This document shows, piece after piece, positions 7,209 to 12,896 of a stretch of DNA of 12,896 nt. Position 1 is the first letter of the stretch; the number at the start of each line of letters is the position of its first letter. The translations under genes and the position numbers were made by a program. The DNA comes from Synechococcaceae bacterium WB8_1B_136 (GTDB taxonomy: Bacteria; Cyanobacteriota; Cyanobacteriia; PCC-6307; Cyanobiaceae): contig RGNC01000047.1 of NCBI GenBank assembly GCA_010029175.1, positions 1-12,896 of the forward strand, given 5' to 3'. The notes under the pieces were generated by a model. It made no database searches and was not told the origin of the DNA. It was given only the letters and a program-made list of their open reading frames with translations.

Positions 7209-7358
7209 TCGGCAAAAGCGGCGTTGGACGCAGCGAAGGGGCCTTCACTGCTGCTGCTGTCGCAACGCTGCTGGGCCGCACCGCGTTGATCCCGATGGAG
7301 GCTATGGACCTGGTGCTTCTGCCCCAGCCGCAGAGCAGCGTGGCGAAGTAACCACGTG
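7209..7358. other. Non-coding gap after the PIN toxin
   Basis: No credible gene is seen. A short open stretch of about 30 codons ending at TAA 7350-7352 in the plus direction (VATLLGRTALIPM...) has no start or recognisable domain. Because a HigA relic follows, this is where a HigB toxin would be expected; the RelE-like HigB ending (aromatic/Asp-rich, ...DYH) was not found in any frame. Confidence 0.4.
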
Positions 7359-7617
7359 ATGCACTGACTCTCTCCGATCACCCCAGGTGAACTTCTCCAG
7401 GAGGAGTTCCTCAAACCGCTGAGCATCAGTCAGTACCGGCTTGCCAGGCCAGCGGGGTGTCCAATTTCCGCATCAGCGCGATCATTGCGGGCCAGCGGGC
7501 GATCATGGCCGATACCGACCTGCGGCTTTGCCACGTGCTGGGCTTAGACGGGGCTGTTGGCTGCGCGCCCAGGCCGCCCGCGACACCGAAGGGGCCTCAC
7601 ACCCGCTTGTCAGCTGA
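7359..7617 (+). pseudogene. higA: HigA-type XRE antitoxin relic (one nonsense codon, two frameshifts)
   Basis: Three frames read in turn give a nearly complete HigA antitoxin (XRE helix-turn-helix). From ATG 7359: Met-His-stop-LSPITPGELLQEEFL then KPLSISQYRLA; the TGA at 7365-7367 stands where HigA usually has Arg (CGA to TGA). At about 7447 the frame shifts by a one-base loss (CTTGCCAGGCC where CTTGCCAAGGCC is expected), after which ASGVSNFRISAIIAGQRAI and ADTDLRLCHVLGL complete the HTH region. At about 7545-7554 a second one-base loss changes frame again, and CWLRAQAARDTE continues to TGA at 7615-7617, matching the HigA ending. So no HTH protein can be made. No HigB toxin was recognised next to it. 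The order of lesions and identity are read directly; the original sequence is inferred from family knowledge. Confidence 0.8.
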
Positions 7618-7644
7618 ACAACCTGCAGAGACAGGAAAACTAAG

Positions 7645-7684
7645 GGCGAGAACCAGCCCAATCCTCGCCGAAGGGCCTTCTTTT
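7645..7684 (+). terminator. Weak terminator-like hairpins between convergent units
   Basis: GGCGAG (7645-7650) can pair with CTCGCC (7664-7669) over a 13-base loop, and directly after it GAAG/CTTC around GGC (7670-7680) is followed by TTTT (7681-7684). It lies between the plus-strand higA relic and the minus-strand gene ending at 7731. The stems are short, so this is only a possible terminator. The rest of 7618-7730 shows nothing else. Confidence 0.3.
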
Positions 7685-7730
7685 GCATCATTCTGTTAAT
7701 GGCCTCGATCTGAACTAATACTCCAATTCT

Positions 7731-8252
7731 CTACCTGTGCTTCCTCGGCCTGGAAACTCCAAGGTCGCTTACGATCTGTTCAAATCCTTCCTCGTTCTTG
7801 AAGGACTGAATCTGGTCTTCCAGTTTCTTCAGTCTCACTTTCTCCCAGGTGGAACTCGAGTCGTGGTGCTCCCTGACGAACTCTTGGGACAGCGTGTAAA
7901 ACTCGGTCTCTTGAGCACCAGAACTGCCATCATTCTTGCCATAGAAGTTGCCGATATTCAGGAAGGCGACAATTAAGTAATCGAAGGCGTCCAGGCTTTT
8001 CTCTTTGACAGGAAAACCCCGGTCGCAGTCAGTTGCATAGCGACTCTTCACCTGCACGCGGATCTGAGCCTTCTCATTCGGCCCAGGCTGATGCCGTGGA
8101 TCCGGATGGAGGCAGATCAAGTCATATCCTTCATTTCCCGGTGGAGCCTTGTAGGTGAGGATGTTGCGCCGCATCAGGTGCCCCATCACAAGGTGCTCTG
8201 AACCGGCGGTCACGACGGGTAGCCGTAGCAAGTCTCGACCTGCCTCGCCCAT
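7731..8252 (-). CDS. Uncharacterised protein with a PD-(D/E)XK nuclease-like pattern
   Basis: A 173-residue protein from ATG 8252 (an in-frame TGA sits two codons upstream, fixing the start). I do not know a characterised relative. The first half has the spacing of a restriction-endonuclease-like core: Glu19 in a helix (GSEHLVMGHLMRRN), Asp44 in GYDLICLHPDP, and Q67-V-K69 in IRVQVKSRY, that is E...D...(Q)xK. Next comes a hydrophobic strand (FDYLIVAFLNIGNFYG) that fits the fold. The second half, from about 120, is charged and helical (STWEKVRLKKLEDQIQSF). Similar proteins may be labelled 'aspartate ammonia-lyase' in databases, which the sequence does not support. Codon use is clearly more AT-rich than in the flanking genes, suggesting acquisition. 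It lies between two decayed toxin-antitoxin modules. Role unknown; nuclease is an inference from three residues. Confidence 0.7.
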   Translation of the reverse strand: MGEAGRDLLRLPVVTAGSEHLVMGHLMRRNILTYKAPPGNEGYDLICLHPDPRHQPGPNEKAQIRVQVKSRYATDCDRGFPVKEKSLDAFDYLIVAFLNIGNFYGKNDGSSGAQETEFYTLSQEFVREHHDSSSTWEKVRLKKLEDQIQSFKNEEGFEQIVSDLGVSRPRKHR

Positions 8253-8269
8253 CAGCCATCAGCTCCTGA

Positions 8270-8551
8270 TCAAATGATCCGCCAAGTCGTCTCCAGATGC
8301 CAGGGCTTCCGGGTCTGGGAATGCTGTGCAAGAGATGTCGTCCCTCCGTGGATGAGCGCCACTGTCGCTTGGCCAAGCTGCTGTTTGAACTCGGCCGCTT
8401 TTCCCGACAGGGCAAGAGCCTGGTAGCGATCGATCAGTCCCGAGCGCACGTATTTGAGCAGGACATGGCGAAACGAGGCTGAGACGAGAGCGTTTTCAGC
8501 TGCCGGCAGCATCAAAGCCACCAGCACATTGGTATCTGCGAAAGCCGTTAT
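8270..8551 (-). pseudogene. PIN-domain toxin relic (start codon lost, domain truncated)
   Basis: The frame overlapping the end of the FitA-like antitoxin reads ITAFADTNVLVALMLPAAEN, the first strand and catalytic Asp of a PIN toxin (FitB/VapC type). At the point where such toxins begin, the sequence is ATA (8551-8549), not ATG: ATGA, the common 4-base stop/start overlap, appears here as ATAA, so one G-to-A change would remove the toxin start while keeping an antitoxin stop. After PAAEN about 15-25 residues appear missing; SFRHVLLKYVRSGLID resumes the domain. The end (TSLAQHSQTRKPWHL...) lacks the C-terminal acidic residues of PIN domains before TGA 8270-8272. At most about 93 codons remain of about 135-150. 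An in-frame upstream start at 8620 would run through the antitoxin gene and is not credible. Confidence 0.7.
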
Positions 8552-8787
8552 TGGTTCTCGCGCTCTGTGGCGACAACCAACTCCTGAAGCGGGATTGGGC
8601 CGCCCTTCACCTGAGCGCACAGAGCATCCACTTCACTGAGCCACAACTCGGCATCGACCACTCCGGCCGTCTGACGCTTGAGGCAATCCACCATCTCACT
8701 GTTCAGGCTGCGGCCGTGAGCCTGGGCGCGCCGCTCCAGCCGGCTCAGGATCTCGTCTGGAACGTCGTGGAGCGTGATAGCGGCCAT
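8548..8787 (-). CDS. FitA-like ribbon-helix-helix antitoxin (toxin partner decayed)
   Basis: A 79-residue protein from ATG 8787. The beginning, AAITLHDVPDEILSRLERR then AQAHGRSLNSEMVDCLK, is a ribbon-helix-helix domain as in FitA/VapB antitoxins: one beta strand followed by two helices, the second with SLNSEM. The rest (VDAELWLSEVDALCAQVKGG) would be the toxin-binding tail. It ends at TAA 8550-8548, directly overlapping the decayed PIN toxin. The antitoxin is complete, so it may persist as an orphan DNA-binding protein or protect against a related toxin. It follows the GluR0-like gene by 64 bases on the same strand; a promoter in that gap was not recognised. Confidence 0.82.
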   Translation of the reverse strand: MAAITLHDVPDEILSRLERRAQAHGRSLNSEMVDCLKRQTAGVVDAELWLSEVDALCAQVKGGPIPLQELVVATERENQ

Positions 8788-8851
8788 GGCACCAGGCCTC
8801 TGGCGGCAGTTCTTTTCCATTCTGGCAATGGTCTCTGGGTGTGGGCAGCGC

Positions 8852-9940
8852 TTATGGCTTCTCCAGCGCCTGCCGCCGCAACTGGGCCACCACCCCATCG
8901 CGTTTGAGCTGGCCCAGGACCACGTTGATGCGGGCCTCAATGTCGTCGCTGAGGGTGGGGGAGAAGGCAAACGCCTGCGACTGGGGGTGGAGATCACGCA
9001 GGGCCAGGCCATAGCGCTGGTGGGGCAGCTGGGCCAGCAGGTAGTCGAGCTGGATGGCATCGGCCATCACCGCATCCGCGGCTCCTTCGGCCAGCAGGCG
9101 GTCGGCATCGGGCACCCGCTTCAACTCCCGCAGCTGGATCGGCGGCTTCAGGCCGCTGCGGTTGCGGGCCTGCAGCAGCTCCTCGCTCACACTGCCCTGC
9201 CGCACTGCCACCCGCCGGCCCGCCAGATCGTTGAGGTGGCGCAACGCCGGGTTAGCCGTGTCCTGGGTGCCGCGCACCACATTGATCGTCACGTAGCTCA
9301 CCAGCAGCGAGGCGCTCACAATTCGCACCAGGTAGGCCAGCAGCACCAGCGCGTGGCCGCGGGAGGTGACCACCACCGTGTTGGTGCCAGGCCCGGTGGC
9401 CAGCACCTGGAAGATCAGCGCGAAGCCCCGCTTGGGCCCCACCGGCCATTCGGCGGGCTTGCTGCCGCGGCGCTCCACCCGCCACACGGCCACGCTCAGC
9501 AGCCCGATCAGCACCACATACCCCAGCAGCAGGCGGATCAGGTCGGGCGCCAGCAGCGACTCCAGCAGCGACACCCCGAGATCGAGCCGGTTGCGCGGGG
9601 TGAGCACCGCCAGCCCCGATTCCTGAAACGGCAGCGAGAAGCGCGTGTTGCGCAGCCGCTCCGGCGCCATGGTGAGGCAGCCGATCGCCACATCCAGCTC
9701 GCCCCGGCGGGTGGCCGCCAGCAGCGCCGCGGCACTGTCGCGCGGCACCAGCACGTAGGGCAGCTGCTCCTGGTCGGCGACGCGTTGCCACAGCTCCACG
9801 GCCATGCCGCTCCAGCTGCCCTGCTGCCGGTAGGAGCAGGGCTGGGAACCATCGACCAACCCCACCCGCAGCACCGGAGCAGCCTGCACGGGGGTTGTGG
9901 CCAGGATCAGACCGATCGCCAGGGCCCGCAGCTTTGGCAT
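8852..9940 (-). CDS. GluR0-like ligand-gated channel protein (substrate-binding lobes with a membrane pore), atypical filter
   Basis: A 362-residue membrane protein from ATG 9940 arranged like the prokaryotic glutamate-receptor channel GluR0. Residues 1-21 are a signal peptide (LRALAIGLILATTPVQA). The first binding lobe (about 22-120) has GELDVAIGCLTMAPERLRN, the SBP_bac_3 segment in which the Arg near 95-97 would hold a ligand carboxylate. A helix at about 133-155 (M1), a re-entrant segment at about 173-190 (P-loop) and a helix at about 196-222 (M2) interrupt the lobes; the second lobe (about 230-355) includes GRRVAVRQGSVSEELL and GAADAVMADAIQLDYLL. The pore segment reads ATGPGTN (residues 181-187) where K+ channels and GluR0 have TVGYG. 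So the fold is channel-like but K+ selectivity is not expected. It may be an amino-acid-responsive channel or a modified sensor. It diverges from the GNAT-antiporter chimera. Confidence 0.8.
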   Translation of the reverse strand: MPKLRALAIGLILATTPVQAAPVLRVGLVDGSQPCSYRQQGSWSGMAVELWQRVADQEQLPYVLVPRDSAAALLAATRRGELDVAIGCLTMAPERLRNTRFSLPFQESGLAVLTPRNRLDLGVSLLESLLAPDLIRLLLGYVVLIGLLSVAVWRVERRGSKPAEWPVGPKRGFALIFQVLATGPGTNTVVVTSRGHALVLLAYLVRIVSASLLVSYVTINVVRGTQDTANPALRHLNDLAGRRVAVRQGSVSEELLQARNRSGLKPPIQLRELKRVPDADRLLAEGAADAVMADAIQLDYLLAQLPHQRYGLALRDLHPQSQAFAFSPTLSDDIEARINVVLGQLKRDGVVAQLRRQALEKP

Positions 9941-9962
9941 CGGCCAAGGCTACGCAAGCCTG

Positions 9963-10787
9963 ATGCGGCAGGGTGGAGGAGTGGCTGCCAGGGCCCCCGT
10001 GTTGCAGATCCGACCGCTGGAGCGGGGCGACATCGCCGCCATCACCCACTGGGCTCGCCAGGAGGGCTTCGCGCCGGGCAGCGGCGACGTGGCCATCTAC
10101 CGCCACACCGATCGCCAGGGGATCTGGGTGGGCTGGCTGGGATCGGAGCGGGTGGGGTGCATCGCTGGCGTGCGCTACTCCTCCGCCTACGGCTTTCTCG
10201 GGCTCTACCTGGTGCAGCCCCAGTGGCGTGGCCGGGGGTACGGCCTGCAGCTGTGGCGCCATGCCCTGGAGCACCTGGCCGATCTGCCCTGCATCGGCCT
10301 GGAGGCCGCCCTCGGGGCCTTCGCCGCCGGTTTGATCCTCAGCCGTTCACGCCACACCGAGGCGATCCAGGAAACGGTGAAGCCCCTGGTGGCCCTCTTC
10401 GCCACGGTGTTCTTCGTGCTGATCGGCACCGGCATGGACCTATCGGTGCTCAACCCCCTGGATCCGGCCAACCGGGAGGGCCTGGTGGTGGCCGCCTTCC
10501 TGCTGGCGGTGGCGGTGGTGGGCAAGTTGGCGGCCGGCTGGAGCTACTGGAGTGCCGAACCCACCCGCCGACTAGTGGTGGGCCTGGGCATGCTGCCCCG
10601 CGGCGAGGTGGGACTGATCTTCCTGGGCCTCGGCAGCCAGGCCGGCATCCTCACCCCGGCCCTGGAGGCCGCCATCCTGTTGATGGTGATCGGCACCACC
10701 TTCCTGGCGCCGGTGCTGCTCAGACTGGTGCTGGCTGGCAAGAGCGATGGACCCGACCTCGACCCCCTCGCCGAAGTCCCCACCTGA
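9963..10787 (+). CDS. In-frame chimera: GNAT acetyltransferase N-terminal part fused to CPA2 antiporter C-terminal part
   Basis: One open frame of 274 residues (ATG 9963) joins two unrelated parts. Residues about 14-114 are a GNAT fold: LQIRPLERGDIAAITHWARQ at the start, then VGCIAGVRY, GFLGLYLVQPQWRGRGYG; the last is the acetyl-CoA loop (QPQWRGRGYG). The C-terminal strands of GNAT are absent. From residue 115 (10305) the sequence is the last third to half of a CPA2 Na+/H+-type antiporter: LGAFAAGLILSRSRHTEAI, VFFVLIGTGMDLSVLNP, GLGMLPRGEVGLIFLGLG and a final hydrophobic helix. The first membrane helices and the ion-binding Asp pair of the antiporter are missing. The join lies in GAGGCCGCC at about 10302-10310. 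Neither half could work alone as known. GTG 9999 is an alternative start. TGA at 10785-10787 overlaps the next gene by 41 bases. Real deletion or assembly join cannot be separated here. Confidence 0.8.
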   Translation: MRQGGGVAARAPVLQIRPLERGDIAAITHWARQEGFAPGSGDVAIYRHTDRQGIWVGWLGSERVGCIAGVRYSSAYGFLGLYLVQPQWRGRGYGLQLWRHALEHLADLPCIGLEAALGAFAAGLILSRSRHTEAIQETVKPLVALFATVFFVLIGTGMDLSVLNPLDPANREGLVVAAFLLAVAVVGKLAAGWSYWSAEPTRRLVVGLGMLPRGEVGLIFLGLGSQAGILTPALEAAILLMVIGTTFLAPVLLRLVLAGKSDGPDLDPLAEVPT

Positions 10788-11328
10788 GCCGGGCGGCTCC
10801 ACGGGCGGAGTGTTCTCCGGCTGGGGTCTCAGCTGGGGCGGCTGGTGGGACAACCGCCGGGGCGAGTGGTGGCTTCTGGCCCAGCTGGCGCTGATTGCCG
10901 CCCATCTGCTGCCGCCCTGGCCGGCGCCGGGCAGCTGGGGCTATGCCTGGCCCCTGCCGCTCGCCGCCGCCGGTGTGCTGCTGTTCCTGTTGGGCCTGGC
11001 CCTGGCGGCCCAGGCCTTCTGGCGGCTGGGGCCGAGCCTCACCCCCCTGCCTGAGCCCAAGCCCGGCGCGGCCCTGATCACCAACGGCGCCTATGGCCGT
11101 TGCCGCCATCCGCTCTATCAGGCGATCCTGATCAGTTCCCTGGGGGTCACCCTGGCCCTGGGAAGCCTGCTGCACCTGGCATTGCTGCTGGCGCTGGTGG
11201 CGGTGCTGGGCGGCAAGGCGCGGCGGGAGGAACGTTCCCTGCTGGCCCTGCACCCCGATTACGCCGCCTATCGGCGTTCCACCCCCGCGATCCTGCCCGG
11301 CCTGCCCTGGCTGGATTGGCGCCGTTAG
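10747..11328 (+). CDS. Isoprenylcysteine carboxyl methyltransferase-like membrane protein
   Basis: A 193-residue membrane protein of the ICMT/phospholipid N-methyltransferase superfamily, which use S-adenosylmethionine in the membrane. After a Pro/Gly/Ser-rich start (about 1-30) come helices at about 38-55, 60-85 and 125-155. The catalytic end is recognisable: GAALITNGAYGRCRHPLYQA (SAM-binding RHPxY motif) and KARREERSLLALHPDYAAYR (the EExxLxxxxPxYxxY pattern). ATG 10747 overlaps the previous frame by 41 bases; if that frame is a deletion product, the overlap may still be the native end of the antiporter gene. The stop at 11326-11328 lies 22 bases from the convergent dusA stop. The substrate is not predictable; bacterial members include several reactions other than isoprenylcysteine methylation. 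Confidence 0.85.
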   Translation: MDPTSTPSPKSPPEPGGSTGGVFSGWGLSWGGWWDNRRGEWWLLAQLALIAAHLLPPWPAPGSWGYAWPLPLAAAGVLLFLLGLALAAQAFWRLGPSLTPLPEPKPGAALITNGAYGRCRHPLYQAILISSLGVTLALGSLLHLALLLALVAVLGGKARREERSLLALHPDYAAYRRSTPAILPGLPWLDWRR

Positions 11329-11347
11329 GCGGCGCGGGCTGGCCGCC
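11328..11347. terminator. GC-rich hairpin between convergent genes (possible bidirectional terminator)
   Basis: GGCGGC (11328-11333) pairs perfectly with GCCGCC (11342-11347) over an eight-base loop (11334-11341). It lies in the gap between the methyltransferase-like gene and dusA, which face each other. No T-run follows on either strand, so this is a weak call. Confidence 0.3.
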
Positions 11348-11350
11348 GGC

Positions 11351-12400
11351 TCACAGTCCCCGCTGCTCCAGTTGCCGCGCCGCCGCTGCCAGCACCTCGG
11401 GACCGGCTCTTCGGTCGCCGGCGGCCTGGCCCAGGTCCCGTCGCCAGTGGCGGGCGCCGCTCACCCCCTCCACCACCTGCACCAGGTGCCGCGCGATCGC
11501 CCACAGCCGCCCGCCCTGGCTGCACCAGCGCTCGGCGTAGGGGATCAGGCCCCGCACCACGCTTGAGGCGCTGGCCGGGGGCTGGCTGGCATCCCCGAAC
11601 AGCTCCCGGTCCACCGGCGCCCAGCGCAGGGGATGGTCGTAGGCGGCACGGCCCACCATCACCCCATCCACATGCTCCAGGGCAGCCCGGCAGGCCTCCA
11701 GCTCCAGCAGGCCGCCGTTCAGTTCGATCGTGAGCTGCGGCCGTTCTTGCTTGAGCCGGTGCACCAGGTCATGGCGCAGGGGGGGGATGGTGCGGTTCTG
11801 CTTGGGATCCAGGCCCTCCAGCCAGGCCTTGCGCGCATGGATGCTGAAGCGCTGGGCACCGGCGCCGGCCAGGGTGTCCACAAAGGCCAGCAGTTCGGCG
11901 TAGGAGTCGCGCGCATCGATGCCAATGCGGTGTTTCACCGTGACCGGCAGGGAGCTGGCCGCAGCCATGGCTGCAATGCAGCGGGCCACCTGTTCGGGTT
12001 CGGCCATCAGGCAGGCGCCGAAGCGCCCCTTCTGCACCTTCTCGCTCGGGCAGCCCAGGTTGAGGTTGATCTCGTCGTACCCGCCATCGGCGGCGATCCG
12101 CGTGGCCTCCGCCAGCAGCGCTGGATCGTCGCCGCCCACCTGCAGGGCGATCGGATGCTCGCAGGCATCGAAGCCGATCAGCCGCTCCAGCCGCGCCTGG
12201 GCCCGGGCATCCCCCCCGCGGGCTGCACCCTGGACGTGGTGCAGTGCCTGGGCCACCACCATCTCGGTGTAAAGCAGGCTGCGGCGTGTGATCTGCCGCA
12301 TCAGCACCCGAAAGTGCCGATCGGTGTAGTCCATCATCGGGGCCACACTGAAGCGGTAGGCCCCGACAACGGGGTTCAACGGGGAATGGGCCTCGGCCAT
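11351..12400 (-). CDS. dusA: tRNA-dihydrouridine(20/20a) synthase DusA
   Basis: FMN-dependent enzyme that reduces uridine to dihydrouridine in the D-loop of tRNAs, mainly U20/U20a. The 349 residues from ATG 12400 show the DusA signatures: RFSVAPMMDYTDRHFR (FMN-binding start), EINLNLGCPSEKVQ with the active-site Cys117, LPVTVKHRIGID (Lys156, His157), FSIHARKAWLEGLDPKQNR (characteristic of DusA rather than DusB/DusC), and ELNGGLLELE plus GVMVGRAAYDHPL for phosphate binding. The C-terminal helical domain (about 270-345) is Ala/Arg-rich. Length is usual for DusA. It diverges from the HI0933-like flavoprotein with 56 bases between the starts; no promoter pair was confidently read there. Confidence 0.95.
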   Translation of the reverse strand: MAEAHSPLNPVVGAYRFSVAPMMDYTDRHFRVLMRQITRRSLLYTEMVVAQALHHVQGAARGGDARAQARLERLIGFDACEHPIALQVGGDDPALLAEATRIAADGGYDEINLNLGCPSEKVQKGRFGACLMAEPEQVARCIAAMAAASSLPVTVKHRIGIDARDSYAELLAFVDTLAGAGAQRFSIHARKAWLEGLDPKQNRTIPPLRHDLVHRLKQERPQLTIELNGGLLELEACRAALEHVDGVMVGRAAYDHPLRWAPVDRELFGDASQPPASASSVVRGLIPYAERWCSQGGRLWAIARHLVQVVEGVSGARHWRRDLGQAAGDRRAGPEVLAAAARQLEQRGL

Positions 12401-12410
12401 GGCCCCATGC

Positions 12411-12440
12411 TGCCCCTTGCCTGCCCTTGCCCGCCCTTGC
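12411..12440. repeat. Three tandem 10-base units in a divergent promoter gap
   Basis: TGCCCCTTGC, CTGCCCTTGC and CCGCCCTTGC stand one after the other. They lie between the dusA start (12400) and the flavoprotein start (12457). This could be simple slippage repeat or a regulatory spacer; nothing else is seen in the gap. Confidence 0.4.
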
Positions 12441-12456
12441 CCACTGGTCGCATCCC

Positions 12457-12896
12457 ATGACCCCCTCTCCGGAGCACTGGCCTGTGGTGGTGGCCGGCGG
12501 CGGCCCGGCCGGCTTCATGGCGGCCATCAGTGCCGCCGAAGCCGGTGCCCAGCGGGTGCTGCTGCTGGAGAGCACCCCGGCACCCCTCGGCAAGGTGCTG
12601 ATCAGCGGCGGTGGGCGCTGCAACGTGACCCACGCCTGTTGGGATCCCCGCGCCCTGGTGGGCTACTACCCCCGGGGTGGCAAGGCCCTGATGGGCCCGT
12701 TCAGCCGCTTTGCCAGCGGCGACGCCGTCGCCTGGTTTCACGACCATGGCCTGGAGCTGGTGGAGGAAGCCGATGGCCGCCTCTTCCCGAGCAGCAACCG
12801 TTCCGCCTCCGTGATTCACTGCCTGCAGCAGGCTGCCAGCCGGGCTGGTGTGGTGCTGCGGAAGGGCGTGGCTCTCCAGGGGGCCATGGAGTTGCC
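12457..12896 (+). CDS. HI0933/BaiN-family flavoprotein (partial, runs off the window)
   Basis: N-terminal 146 residues of an FAD-binding protein of the HI0933/BaiN family, members of which are annotated as NAD(P)/FAD-dependent oxidoreductases. The start ATG 12457 gives MTPSPEHWPVVVAGGGPAGF, with the GGGPAG dinucleotide motif, a conserved Glu after the second strand (LLLESTPAPLGKVLISGGG), RCNVTHACWDPR and PRGGKALMGPFSRFAS, all characteristic of the family. The LISGGGRCN segment binds FAD. The gene continues past the end of the window and is therefore incomplete; family members are usually about 400 residues. Physiological substrate is unknown for most bacterial members. It is transcribed away from dusA. 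Confidence 0.9.
   Translation, partial: MTPSPEHWPVVVAGGGPAGFMAAISAAEAGAQRVLLLESTPAPLGKVLISGGGRCNVTHACWDPRALVGYYPRGGKALMGPFSRFASGDAVAWFHDHGLELVEEADGRLFPSSNRSASVIHCLQQAASRAGVVLRKGVALQGAMEL

Noticed and set aside
7209..7358. A possible HigB toxin upstream of the HigA relic
   Set aside because: No RelE-like HigB motif or ending was found in any frame of this 150-base gap.
7457..7699. An 80-codon plus-strand frame with a protein-like start (SNFRISAIIAGQRAI)
   Set aside because: Its first part is the middle segment of the HigA relic; after about residue 35 it loses resemblance, so it is not a gene of its own.
8551..8620. An upstream start for the PIN toxin relic at 8620
   Set aside because: It would run through the antitoxin coding region with residues unlike PIN toxins; the family N-terminus begins at the ATA codon.
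8774..10894. A 706-codon plus-strand open frame across the GluR0-like gene and the chimera
   Set aside because: It is antisense or out of frame to well-supported genes, is extremely His/Gln/Gly/Pro/Arg-rich, and shows no domain; a GC-rich shadow.
11633..12460. A 275-codon plus-strand frame opposite dusA
   Set aside because: Low-complexity His/Gly/Gln composition; DusA on the other strand carries all family motifs.

Overview
This window reads as a piece of chromosome from a GC-rich unicellular picocyanobacterium of the Cyanobium / Synechococcus type. That is inferred from three things: a transaldolase with a C-terminal EF-hand pair, a pyrH-frr-geranylgeranyl-reductase-like run, and short cyanobacterial proteins with weak or absent Shine-Dalgarno sequences and some non-ATG starts. 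No rRNA or tRNA gene was seen, so the placement rests on protein resemblance recalled without a database.

Layout, left to right. (1) 1-3782, plus strand: the tail of an FtsL-like small protein, the septal transpeptidase FtsI (start overlapping the previous stop), a transaldolase with two EF-hands, and a stand-alone cyclic-nucleotide-binding-like domain whose start lies in a 12-bp hairpin. (2) 3805-6201, minus strand, read pyrH -> frr -> FAD oxidoreductase: UMP kinase, ribosome recycling factor, and a flavoprotein that is broken just after its FAD-binding glycine motif. A short possible gene (6285-6473) diverges from pyrH. (3) 6547-8787, an accessory patch with three toxin-antitoxin remnants in different states: an intact Phd/PIN pair, a HigA antitoxin relic with one nonsense codon and two frameshifts, and an FitA-like antitoxin whose PIN toxin has lost its ATG and parts of its domain. 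A more AT-rich gene with a PD-(D/E)XK-like pattern sits between them. (4) 8852-11328: a GluR0-like periplasmic-binding/ion-channel protein with a non-standard filter (minus), then (plus) an in-frame chimera joining the first part of a GNAT acetyltransferase to the last part of a CPA2 cation/proton antiporter, then an isoprenylcysteine-methyltransferase-like membrane protein. (5) 11351-12896: tRNA-dihydrouridine synthase DusA (minus) and, divergently, the start of an HI0933/BaiN-type flavoprotein that runs off the window.

The housekeeping genes cover cell-wall division, pentose phosphate metabolism, pyrimidine nucleotide supply, translation recycling and tRNA modification. The unusual part is the middle: several genes carry clear lesions (oxidoreductase, higA, PIN toxin, GNAT-antiporter chimera). 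The TA lesions look like ordinary decay of mobile modules. The oxidoreductase deletion and the chimera could be real deletions or assembly errors at GC-rich repeats, and reads are needed to tell. I did not find a convincing new multi-gene system. The best leads are the GluR0-like channel with a TGPGTN filter and the in-frame GNAT-antiporter fusion.
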